Shown here: positions 7,755 to 13,678 of the stretch, piece after piece | Position numbering within the stretch: position 1 is the stretch's first letter | Layout of the letters: each line of letters opens with the position of its first letter | DNA from: CALDCK01 sp050618055 | GTDB lineage: Bacteria; Myxococcota_A; UBA9160; SMWR01 | Direction of reading: 5' to 3' | Length of the DNA stretch: 13,705 bases | Assembly: GCA_050618055.1 (NCBI GenBank) | Contig: JBNLVK010000292.1 | Span: 1-13,705, forward strand | Translations under genes and position numbers: made by a program | The notes under the pieces: generated by a model | Databases searched by the model: none | Told to the model about the DNA's origin: nothing | Seen by the model: the letters and a program-made list of their open reading frames with translations, nothing else

Positions 7755-8942
7755 TCAGTCCTTGCTCCAGCGTCCCGGAATGAACGCTCCGATCTGGTCG
7801 CGCTGCTGGGCCAGGTAGGGCTGGATCAGCGGGTCGTCGACCCCGATGTCGGAGAGCGAGAAGGGCAGGACGTTCTCCGCGTAGAAGATCTTCTGCGTTC
7901 CGCGGGCGATGCCCAGCGACAGCGCGTAGCGACCCGGGGGCAGGTGGTGGTCCGGGATCTCGATCGCGAGCTGCGTCTTGCCCTCGTCGATGCGGTCGAC
8001 GACGCAGCGCGAGGTCAGCAGCCGGGCGCCCAGCGAGTTGTAGACGCCGAGCCCGAAGCCGACCGTCTGGAACGGGCGCGCCAGCTCCAGGCCGATCTCG
8101 AAGCGCAGCGGCCGGTCGAAGCCGGGCGGGCGGTCGTCCTCGAAGCGCACCGATTGGATGTGGAAGTCGGGATGGCTGCTGGCGAGGTCCGTCGCGACGG
8201 GCGCTCCGCCGTCGTCCGACAGGTAGCTCGCGACCACCTCGGGCGTGGCGCCGTCCCGCACGAGCGAGCCCTTCTCGAACAGCAGGCAGCGGGTGGTGAC
8301 CTGCTGGATCGCCGCCATGTTGTGGCTCACGAGCAGCACGGTGCGGCCGCCGCGCGCGACCTCGCCCATGCGGCCCAGGCACTTGCGCTGGAACGTCGCG
8401 TCGCCGACCGCCAGCACCTCGTCGACGAGCAGGATCTCCGGCTCCAGGTGCGCCGCCACGGCGAAGGCCAGGCGCACGTGCATGCCCGACGAGTAGCGCT
8501 TGATCGGCGTGTCGAGGAAGCCCTCGACCTCGGCGAAGGCGACGATCTCGTCGAAGCGCCGGCGGATCTCGTGGCGCGTCATGCCGAGGATCGCGCCGTT
8601 CATGTAGATGTTCTCGCGGCCCGACAGCTCCGGGTGGAAGCCGGTGCCCACCTCCAGCAGGCTCGCGACGCGTCCGGCGAGCACGATGCGACCCTCGCTG
8701 GGCGGGGTGATGCGCGACAGCAGCTTCAGCAGCGTGCTCTTCCCTGCGCCGTTACGGCCCACGACGCCGACGACCTCGCCCTCGGCGACGTCGAAGGACA
8801 CGTCGCGCAGCGCCCAGAAGTCGTCGCGCGGAGCGGTGCGGCCGCGTCGCCACAGGCCCTCGGCGATCGTGTCGCGCAGGGTGGTGGCCCGCCGCATTCC
8901 GCCCAGGCGGTAGCGCTTTCCGAGGTGCTCGACGCGCAGCAT
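7755..8942 (-). CDS. Polysaccharide ABC transporter ATP-binding protein, Wzt-like with C-terminal substrate-recognition domain
   Basis: A 395-residue protein. The nucleotide-binding domain spans about residues 1-245: Walker A GRNGAGKST (62-70), the ABC signature within YSSGMHVRLAFAVA, Walker B with EILLVDEVLAVGD, and an H-loop SHN. The insert between the first strand and Walker A, and the signature YSSGM, are typical of O-antigen, teichoic acid and capsule exporters (Wzt/TagH/KpsT group). About 150 residues follow, with a beta-rich segment from VRFEDDRPPGFDRPLRFEIGLEL to the LPPGRYALSLGIA region. This resembles the Wzt C-terminal domain, which in studied O-antigen systems binds the modified end of the glycan. 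Its ATG directly abuts the permease stop (TAG then ATG, no gap). The two products should form one inner-membrane exporter. Confidence 0.94.
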   Translation of the reverse strand: MLRVEHLGKRYRLGGMRRATTLRDTIAEGLWRRGRTAPRDDFWALRDVSFDVAEGEVVGVVGRNGAGKSTLLKLLSRITPPSEGRIVLAGRVASLLEVGTGFHPELSGRENIYMNGAILGMTRHEIRRRFDEIVAFAEVEGFLDTPIKRYSSGMHVRLAFAVAAHLEPEILLVDEVLAVGDATFQRKCLGRMGEVARGGRTVLLVSHNMAAIQQVTTRCLLFEKGSLVRDGATPEVVASYLSDDGGAPVATDLASSHPDFHIQSVRFEDDRPPGFDRPLRFEIGLELARPFQTVGFGLGVYNSLGARLLTSRCVVDRIDEGKTQLAIEIPDHHLPPGRYALSLGIARGTQKIFYAENVLPFSLSDIGVDDPLIQPYLAQQRDQIGAFIPGRWSKD

Positions 8943-9800
8943 CTACACCACGTCCGAGAACGTGCGCTCCATGCGCTTGAAGTAGACGGCACCGCTCACG
9001 AACAGCACGAGCGAGACCCCGGCCGAGACGAGGAGCGGCGCGATCGGCGGTTCTCCGTGCGCCAGCAGCCCGAAGCGCAGGCCCTCGATCACGCCGACCA
9101 TCGGGTTCAGCGCGTGGATCCAGCGCCACTCGTCGGGAAGCATCGAGGCCGGGTAGACCACCGGAGACGCGTACAGCCAGACCTGGATCAGGAACGGGAT
9201 CATCTGGCCGACGTCGCGGAAGTGCACGTTCAGCGCCGAGAGCCAGGTGCCGACGCCCATCGCCACCATCCAGGCCCAGACGATGCAGAGCGGCACCAGG
9301 TAGAGCGCGTGCGGGCTGGGCGCCACGCCGTAGAAGGCCAGCATCGCGGCCACCACGGTCGAGGCGACCGCCAGGTCCACCAGCGGGGCGAGAGTGGCGG
9401 CGGCCGGCACGATCAGGCGCGGGAAGTAGACCTTCGTCAGCAGGTTGCGCTCGGACACCATGCTGGCCGTGGCGCGCTGGAGCGACTGGGCGAAGAACAG
9501 CCACGGCAGCAGTCCGACCAGGCAGAACAGCGGGTACGGCAGGCCGTCGCTCGGGATGCGGGCGACGCGGCCGAAGATCAGGCTGAAGATGCCGACGGTG
9601 ATGAGCGGCGTCAGTAGCGCCCACAGCACGCCGAGCAGCGACTGCTTGTAGCGGACGGAGATGTCGCGCCAAGCCAGGAAGCCGAGCAGCTCCCGGTACT
9701 CCCAGATCTCCCCCAGCTCGAGCGAGGCGAGTCCGCGCGGCGGCTCGATGACGCGTTCGCCCGGGACCGAAGCCGAGGAGACCGACTCGCCAGAGAACAT
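8943..9800 (-). CDS. ABC-2 type polysaccharide export permease, Wzm/TagG-like
   Basis: A 285-residue integral membrane protein. The N-terminal cytoplasmic part contains the amphipathic segment WRDISVRYKQSLLGVLW (44-60), diagnostic of ABC-2 polysaccharide and polyol-phosphate exporters. About six hydrophobic helices follow (roughly 54-78, 88-108, 131-158, 165-188, 200-218 and 255-275). RNLLTKVYFPRLIVPAA (118-134) and ALNPMVGVIEGLR are further family hallmarks. It should carry undecaprenyl-linked glycan across the inner membrane with the adjacent ATPase. The ATG at 9800 is preceded by a purine-rich GGAAGGGTGGGGA stretch, an acceptable though irregular ribosome-binding site. It is the first gene of the tight operon, so the promoter should lie in or upstream of 9801-9891. 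No convincing -35/-10 pair was recognised there. Confidence 0.95.
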   Translation of the reverse strand: MFSGESVSSASVPGERVIEPPRGLASLELGEIWEYRELLGFLAWRDISVRYKQSLLGVLWALLTPLITVGIFSLIFGRVARIPSDGLPYPLFCLVGLLPWLFFAQSLQRATASMVSERNLLTKVYFPRLIVPAAATLAPLVDLAVASTVVAAMLAFYGVAPSPHALYLVPLCIVWAWMVAMGVGTWLSALNVHFRDVGQMIPFLIQVWLYASPVVYPASMLPDEWRWIHALNPMVGVIEGLRFGLLAHGEPPIAPLLVSAGVSLVLFVSGAVYFKRMERTFSDVV

Positions 9801-9849
9801 TCCCCACCCTTCCGCTGGTCCGCGATCCTTGCCGTCCGGACGGAACCCT

Positions 9850-9889
9850 GCGGAGCCGCGCGCACCCGTACGCGCGCAGGCAACTCCGC
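9850..9889 (-). terminator. Two-part GC hairpin between the DUF4097-like gene and the exporter operon
   Basis: In the minus-strand transcript, GCGGAG (9889-9884) pairs with CTCCGC (9855-9850). Inside it, GCGCGC (9877-9872) pairs with GCGCGC (9863-9858) around an 8-base loop, with small internal unpaired stretches. It lies immediately after the end of the small secreted-protein gene. No T-run follows, so it is not a classical intrinsic terminator; it may reduce read-through or be a leader structure of the export operon. Confidence 0.35.
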
Positions 9890-9896
9890 TCCTACT

Positions 9897-10343
9897 TCAT
9901 CGGCCGGGGCGGAGCTTTCTTGACGGGTTTGGGCGGGCCGCCGCGGCCTGGTGGAGCGGTCCGCTGTGGGGCGCTCCGGCCACGTCGAGGCTTCGGGGGC
10001 CCTGGATCTCCACCGAAACCCCCCGCGGCACCCGCGCGCGCACGTGCACGCCGGGTGCGGTGTGCAGCAGGTGGACCCAGGGCTCGGCGTCGCTGGCGAA
10101 GTAGACGTCGCGGCCCTCGCTGTGGGCGTCGAAGCGCACGCTGCTGGCGCCGACGCCGCGCGCCGTCGCCTGGATCGACAGCTCGTCGCCGTCGTGGCGC
10201 TCGACGGCCACGCTGCCGAAGTCGAGGGCGATCACCAGCTGGCCGCCGCGGCCCACGGCGAAGCTGCGGTCCAGCTCGCCGGCGGCGGCCGGGAGCGCGG
10301 CCGCGGCCAGCGCCAGGCAGAGGATCCAACGGACCGGTCGCAT
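9897..10343 (-). CDS. Small secreted protein, N-terminal part DUF4097-like, C-terminus probably frameshifted
   Basis: The ATG at 10343 opens a 148-residue frame with a clear signal peptide: MRPVR, then a hydrophobic core and AAA just before GELD, with cleavage near 20-22. The mature part is beta-strand-like: GGQLVIALDFGSVAVERHDGD, VRFDAHSEG and VRARVPRGVSVEIQG. This pattern resembles the repetitive strands of DUF4097-type putative adhesin proteins, though it is much shorter than most. Function is unknown; a periplasmic or surface location is inferred. From about residue 122 onward the frame loses its third-position GC bias, while another minus frame ending at a TAG (9894-9892) shows good bias and a PKPVKKAPPRPMK tail. 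The true protein may therefore switch frame near 9945-9985. A six-C run precedes the ATG and no good ribosome-binding site is seen. Confidence 0.6.
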   Translation of the reverse strand: MRPVRWILCLALAAAALPAAAGELDRSFAVGRGGQLVIALDFGSVAVERHDGDELSIQATARGVGASSVRFDAHSEGRDVYFASDAEPWVHLLHTAPGVHVRARVPRGVSVEIQGPRSLDVAGAPHSGPLHQAAAARPNPSRKLRPGR

Positions 10344-10538
10344 CGGGGGGAACTTTCGCAAGCGCCGTGCCAGGCCCGGGAGCTCCCACCGCAGTCGGAG
10401 CCATGCACGGACTTCGACCCAACCATGCGTTTTCGTTGGACTTCGGTCGGGCGCGCCGAGGGCCGCAGTGCGCTCATGGCTCGCCGCCGGCCGCGGCATG
10501 CCGCCACGGGCTGCACCCGCGGGGCCGGCTCCCCGGGT
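10344..10538. promoter_or_regulatory. Divergent intergenic region
   Basis: These 195 bases separate a minus-strand secreted-protein gene from the plus-strand GMC operon, so promoters for both should lie here. It is somewhat less GC-rich around 10405-10450, where an 8-base direct repeat ggacttcg (10409-10416 and 10438-10445) flanks an inverted ccaac/gttgg pair (10419-10423, 10435-10439). That could be an operator, but the match is short. No clear -10/-35 boxes were recognised. Confidence 0.3.
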
Positions 10539-11201
10539 ATGATCCGCTCCATGCTGTGGGGTTGGCTGCTCGCCGGCGCGCTGTTCGTGGGGGCGGGGAT
10601 CCGCCTCCTGGGCGGCTATCCGCGTCCGCCCACGCCCTGCCAGACCCTGTGGCGCGGCGAGTGGACCACCCTCGACGCGGTGGCCGAGGCGCTCTTCCCG
10701 CCGGGCGGCGCCGTCGAGCCGTCGGGCCGCGAGGCCCGGGTGGCCAGCTACGTCGACCGCCTGGTCACCGCCAGCCACCCGCGCCAGCGCACGCTCATGC
10801 GCGCACTGTTCTTCCTGATCGAGCACGCCACGCTGGTCTTCCCGGCGCCGGGCGGCGTCGGGGGCTTCCGGCGCTTCTCGTCGCTCGACGTCGAGCAGCG
10901 CATGGCGGTGATCGAGGCCTGGCAGAAGAGCGGCCTGTTCCTGCGCCGGCTCGTCTTCACCAGCCTGCGCGCGCTGTGCACGCTCGGCTACTTCTCGAAC
11001 CCGGAGGTGCTGCGCCGCCTGCGCCTCGCGCCCTACGCCATCGACACGCCGGTGCACGAGGCCGACCTGCTCTACCCGCGCATCGGCGCCGGCCGCGCGA
11101 GCATCACGCTCGGACCGGAGGACCGCACGCCGCCGTCCGACGGACGCCCGCTCGACCTGGACGGTCCGCTGCAGGGCGGCTACGCGGAGGGCTCGTCGTG
11201 A
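10539..11201 (+). CDS. Gluconate 2-dehydrogenase subunit 3-like membrane-anchored protein (small partner of GMC oxidoreductase)
   Basis: A 220-residue protein. It begins with one hydrophobic segment (about 5-24) that should anchor it to the membrane. The body follows the pattern of the gluconate 2-dehydrogenase subunit 3 family: LDAVAEALFPPGG (45-57), SYVDRLV, RTLMRALFFLIEHATLVFP, FSSLDVEQRMAVIEAWQ and GYFSNPEV (150-157). In known enzymes this subunit partners a GMC flavoprotein. That fits the next gene, whose GTG overlaps this stop by four bases. Family members often carry a twin-arginine signal; none is visible here, so the complex may face the cytoplasm or use the segment purely as an anchor. 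A second ATG at 10551 (216 residues) is an equally possible start; neither has a strong ribosome-binding site. The tail after 170 is unassigned. Confidence 0.78.
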   Translation: MIRSMLWGWLLAGALFVGAGIRLLGGYPRPPTPCQTLWRGEWTTLDAVAEALFPPGGAVEPSGREARVASYVDRLVTASHPRQRTLMRALFFLIEHATLVFPAPGGVGGFRRFSSLDVEQRMAVIEAWQKSGLFLRRLVFTSLRALCTLGYFSNPEVLRRLRLAPYAIDTPVHEADLLYPRIGAGRASITLGPEDRTPPSDGRPLDLDGPLQGGYAEGSS

Positions 11202-12724
11202 GCGACGTCGACCTGCGCGTGTTCGCCGACTACGACCGCGACTTCGAGGAGGACGTGGACGCGGTGGTGGTGGGATCGGGCCCGGGTGGTGCCGTGGTGG
11301 CGCGCGAGCTGACGCGGGCCGGCAAGCGGGTGGCGCTGGTCGAGGAGGGTCCGCCCTTCACGCCGGCCGACTACTGCGTCGACGGCGGGCTCTCGATGGC
11401 GCGCACCATGCGCGAGGGCGGCCTGCGCTCGACCCTGGGCACCGTCATGCCGACCATGCAGGCGATCGCCCTGGGCGGCGGATCGCTGGTGAACTCGGCC
11501 ATCTGCAACCGCACGCCCGACTTCGTGCTCGACCGCTGGTGCAAGGACTTCGACCTCGCGCACACGCACCTGGCCGACCTCGACCCGCACTACGACGCCG
11601 TGGGCGAGGTGATGGGCGTGTCGCCGACGCCCGAGGACGTGCAGGGCCGTCGCAACCTGCTGTTCCGCGACGGCTGCGACGCGCTCGGCTACACGAGCGA
11701 GCCCATCGCCCGCAACGTGCGCGGCTGCCGCGGCAGCGGCGAGTGCTTCACCGGCTGCCGCTCGCGCGCCAAGCAGTCGACCGACATCACCTTCGTGCCC
11801 GAGGCGCTGCACGGCGGCGCGACGGTGCTGACGTCGGCGCGCGTCGAGCAGGTGGAGCACGCGGGAGGGCGCGCCACCGGCGTGACGGGCCGCGTCGTCG
11901 AGCCCTTCACGGGCCGCGCGTCGTATCGCTTCCGGGTGAAGGCGAAGGCGGTGGTGCTGGCCGCCGGCTGCATGGCCACGCCGGTGCTGCTCCAGAAGAG
12001 CGGCGACCTGGCCAACCGCTCCGGCCAGGTCGGACGCAACCTCCAGTTCCACCCGGGTGTCGCGGTGATGGGCATCTTCCCCGACCGGGTCGACCCCCAG
12101 TTCGGCGCCACCCAGGGCTACCAGAGCAAGCACTTCCTGCACGAGGGCTTCAAGCTCGAGACGCTGTGGGCGCCGCCGGCGGTGCTGGCGGTGCGCATGC
12201 CCGGCAGTGGCCTGGCGCTGAAGGAGCGTCTGGCCGAGGTGCCGTTCTCGGCCACCTGGGACGCCATCGGAAGCTGCAACCGCTCGCTCGGTCGGGTGGA
12301 GGCACGGCGCGGCGGCCTGGATCCGAAGCTCACCTGGCACCTGCACCCGGACGACGTGCCGATCCTGGCCCGCGCCCTCTACGTGCTGGCCGAGATCTTC
12401 TTCGCCGCCGGCGCCACGCGCATCCTGCCCGGGGTGCACGGCGTGCCCGACGTGCTCCACTCGCTGGGCGAGGCCGACGTGCTGCGCCGCCACGCGCTGC
12501 GCCCCACCGACCTGGTGATCGGCGGCAACCACGCCTTCTGCACCACGCGCATGCACGGCGATCCGCAGCGGGGCGTGGTGGACGAGCAGGGCCGCTGCCA
12601 CGACGTCGAGAACCTGTGGATCGCCGACACCGGCGTCTTCCCCCAGTGCCCCTCGGTGAACCCGATGTGGACGGTGATGGCGCTGGCCCACCGCACCGCC
12701 GGAGCCCTGGCCGCGCACCTGTAG
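11198..12724 (+). CDS. GMC family FAD-dependent oxidoreductase
   Basis: A 508-residue flavoprotein. The FAD-binding Rossmann motif VVVGSGPGGAVVA is at 23-35, with GGGSLVNSAI (93-102) as the second FAD contact. The C-terminal GMC block runs from NHAFCTTRMHGDP (444-456) to ENLWIADTGVFPQCPSVNPMWTVMALAHR. His445 and Asn488 are the likely catalytic His/Asn pair. A CRGSGECFTGC segment (Cys177, 183, 187) followed by RAKQST matches the cholesterol oxidase-like and long-chain alcohol oxidase branch rather than choline dehydrogenase. Likely reaction: oxidation of an alcohol, sterol or hydroxylated lipid. Electrons may go to a membrane acceptor, since the partner subunit is membrane-anchored. No cytochrome c gene is adjacent. 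The protein lacks a signal peptide. GTG was chosen for the GTGA overlap and because the conserved N-terminus follows it directly. Confidence 0.92.
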   Translation: MSDVDLRVFADYDRDFEEDVDAVVVGSGPGGAVVARELTRAGKRVALVEEGPPFTPADYCVDGGLSMARTMREGGLRSTLGTVMPTMQAIALGGGSLVNSAICNRTPDFVLDRWCKDFDLAHTHLADLDPHYDAVGEVMGVSPTPEDVQGRRNLLFRDGCDALGYTSEPIARNVRGCRGSGECFTGCRSRAKQSTDITFVPEALHGGATVLTSARVEQVEHAGGRATGVTGRVVEPFTGRASYRFRVKAKAVVLAAGCMATPVLLQKSGDLANRSGQVGRNLQFHPGVAVMGIFPDRVDPQFGATQGYQSKHFLHEGFKLETLWAPPAVLAVRMPGSGLALKERLAEVPFSATWDAIGSCNRSLGRVEARRGGLDPKLTWHLHPDDVPILARALYVLAEIFFAAGATRILPGVHGVPDVLHSLGEADVLRRHALRPTDLVIGGNHAFCTTRMHGDPQRGVVDEQGRCHDVENLWIADTGVFPQCPSVNPMWTVMALAHRTAGALAAHL

Positions 12725-12765
12725 CCGTCCGCTGCCAGCGGAACCCAGCGCGGACGCGGACCTAC
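12721..12765 (+). terminator. Stem-loop at the end of the GMC oxidoreductase gene
   Basis: GTAG (12721-12724) pairs with CTAC (12762-12765), and GTCCGC (12727-12732) with GCGGAC (12756-12761). A two-base bulge separates the two stem parts and the loop is 23 bases. A second GCGGAC at 12750-12755 offers an alternative pairing. It sits exactly on the stop codon, where a terminator would be expected, but no T-run follows, so factor-independent termination is doubtful. Confidence 0.35.
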
Positions 12766-12834
12766 ACCTCTGCGCCCGCTCTGCCGATAGGTGCGGAGAC
12801 CCGGGCTCGCGATCTGGAGCCGGGGGGAGGGATC

Positions 12835-13158
12835 ATGCGCCACATCGCCACTCTCGTGCTGGGCCTCGCCCTGCTGCTGCCGGCCGCGGCCGCCGACGCG
12901 CGACCGCAGGGCAGCTCCGAGTGTCGCCACCTCACCACCCAGATCGAGTTCTTCGCCATGCGTCTCGGCCGCGCTCGCCAGCTGAACAACGACGTCTGGG
13001 AGGCGCGCCTCGAGAACCACCTGGACCGCCTGATCGACAAGCGGGCCGCCCGCTGCGAAGGCTACAGCGACTCCGACCAGGCCTGGGAAGCCATCGAGAA
13101 GCTGGTAGAGCTCGCCGCCAAGGGCGCCGTGACCTTCTTCACCATGGGTGCATTTTGA
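12835..13158 (+). CDS. Small secreted protein of unknown function (107 aa)
   Basis: The ATG at 12835 follows a GGGGGGAGG ribosome-binding stretch (spacer about 4 bases). The product has a typical signal peptide, MRHIATLVLGLALLLPAAAADA (22 residues, written here only as the cleavable segment; cleavage predicted after ADA). The mature 85-residue protein is mostly helical and highly charged (for example WEARLENHLDRLIDKRAARC). It has exactly two cysteines (30 and 74) that could form a disulfide in the periplasm, and it ends in a short hydrophobic tail AVTFFTMGAF. I do not recognise the family. Third-position GC bias is strong, supporting real coding. The gene is separated from the GMC gene by about 110 bases and may have its own promoter, though none was identified. 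Its stop codon is followed at once by the large palindrome. Confidence 0.72.
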   Translation: MRHIATLVLGLALLLPAAAADARPQGSSECRHLTTQIEFFAMRLGRARQLNNDVWEARLENHLDRLIDKRAARCEGYSDSDQAWEAIEKLVELAAKGAVTFFTMGAF

Positions 13159-13249
13159 TTTGACTTCGCTCGCCTTCGGCTCGCTGCGCGCGCCCTGAAG
13201 GGCGCTTGCGGGGGCGAGGGCGTCGCGAGTTCCGCGCGGTCAGCCCTTC
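13159..13249 (+). repeat. Left outer arm of the palindrome (best-conserved part)
   Basis: About 91 bases starting at the base after the small-protein stop codon. It is nearly identical to the reverse complement of 13527-13621, including shared blocks TTTGACTTCGCTCGCCT, CGGCTCGCTGCGCG, CTTGCGGGGG and GGCGTCGCGAGTTCCG. It also holds a small perfect hairpin, GCGCCC-TGAA-GGGCGC (13190-13205), that is not preserved in the other arm. Confidence 0.85.
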
Positions 13250-13497
13250 GCCGCGGAGGCATGCGCCTCGGCGGCCTCGACGAGAGGCGTTGCTGCGCCG
13301 ATCGGCAGCGCGACTCGAACGGGCTGAGCGGACGAGCCGGCGCGCGCGAAGCTCGTCGCCCGCGCCCGTATCGGGCGACCCTCCGCCGCCAGCCGCCCGC
13401 CCGACACGGGCGCGGGCCAGCAGACCCGGCCCGCCGACCCGTCCGCTCACCCCGCGCTCGTCGAGCAACACGCACGCAGAGCACCCGCTCTCGTCGC

Positions 13498-13518
13498 GCC
13501 CGCCGCCCGCCGCCCGCC
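13498..13518 (+). repeat. Three tandem copies of gcccgcc
   Basis: A perfect 7-base unit repeated three times inside the right half of the palindrome. The matching place in the left half lacks this regularity, so it is likely a local slippage expansion after the two halves diverged. Confidence 0.6.
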
Positions 13519-13526
13519 GCCGCGCT

Positions 13527-13621
13527 GAAGGGCTGACCGCCCGGAACTCGCGACGCCCCCGCCCCCCGCAAGCCGACCCGGAGGGGCGGCGCGCAGCGAG
13601 CCGGAGGCGAGCGAAGTCAAA
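13527..13621 (-). repeat. Right outer arm of the palindrome
   Basis: About 95 bases, the inverted partner of 13159-13249, ending GCGAAGTCAAA. The main difference from the left arm is a few-base expansion around 13571-13590, where the left arm has its GCGCCC/GGGCGC hairpin. No target-site duplication is apparent outside the two ends (TTTTGA on the left, CAAGAG on the right). Confidence 0.85.
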
Positions 13622-13662
13622 CAAGAGAGAAGGAGACGACCGGTGTAGAATCAAAGCTCGCC

Positions 13663-13678
13663 AGGAGGATCCCCCCCC
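13663..13678 (+). promoter_or_regulatory. Ribosome-binding site AGGAGG plus eight-C spacer before a GTG start
   Basis: AGGAGG at 13663-13668 is a near-perfect Shine-Dalgarno sequence. It is followed by AT and an unbroken run of eight C (13671-13678) directly before the GTG at 13679. The spacing from GGAGG to GTG is 10 bases, slightly long. Gain or loss of C would change that spacing, so translation of the next gene could vary with tract length. A TAGAAT box at 13646-13651 might be a -10 element, but no good -35 partner was seen. Confidence 0.6.

Larger units (their letters stand above)
13159..13621. repeat. 463-base imperfect palindrome (long inverted repeat with almost no central spacer)
   Basis: The left half (13159 to about 13385) is the reverse complement of the right half (about 13390 to 13621) with mismatches and small indels. 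Matched pairs share one centre near 13388-13390: TTTGACTTC at 13159 with GAAGTCAAA ending 13621; GGTCAGCCCTTC 13238-13249 with GAAGGGCTGACC 13527-13538; TGAGCGGACG 13325-13334 with CGTCCGCTCA 13440-13449; and 13358-13377 with 13398-13417, 19 of 20 bases matching. Both strands are open in some frames because of high GC, but those frames carry only Arg/Ala/Pro-rich translations, so no gene is called in this 500-base gap. Possible natures are a fold-back miniature transposable element, a structured RNA or terminator, or a degraded inverted duplication. Confidence 0.88.

Noticed and set aside
6930..9617. Long plus-strand open frame of 895 codons
   Set aside because: It is antisense to the exporter, sulfotransferase and FkbM genes, and its translation is Arg/His/Ala/Gln-rich without domains. 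Such frames are common opposite GC-rich genes.
9832..9843. Perfect 12-base palindrome ccgtccggacgg upstream of the permease
   Set aside because: Short GC palindromes are expected by chance at this composition, and nothing links it to a regulator.
11180..12718. Minus-strand open frame of 512 codons opposite the GMC gene
   Set aside because: It is a mirror of the GMC codon bias, with a His/Ala/Arg-rich translation and no recognisable motif.
13190..13205. GCGCCC-TGAA-GGGCGC hairpin as an intrinsic terminator
   Set aside because: It is a perfect stem but is followed by TTGCGGGGG rather than a T-run, and it lies inside the much larger palindrome, so it is described there instead.
13498..13518. 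gcccgcc triplet repeat as a CRISPR-like or variable-number array
   Set aside because: It has only three 7-base units, no spacers, and does not lie in a coding frame.
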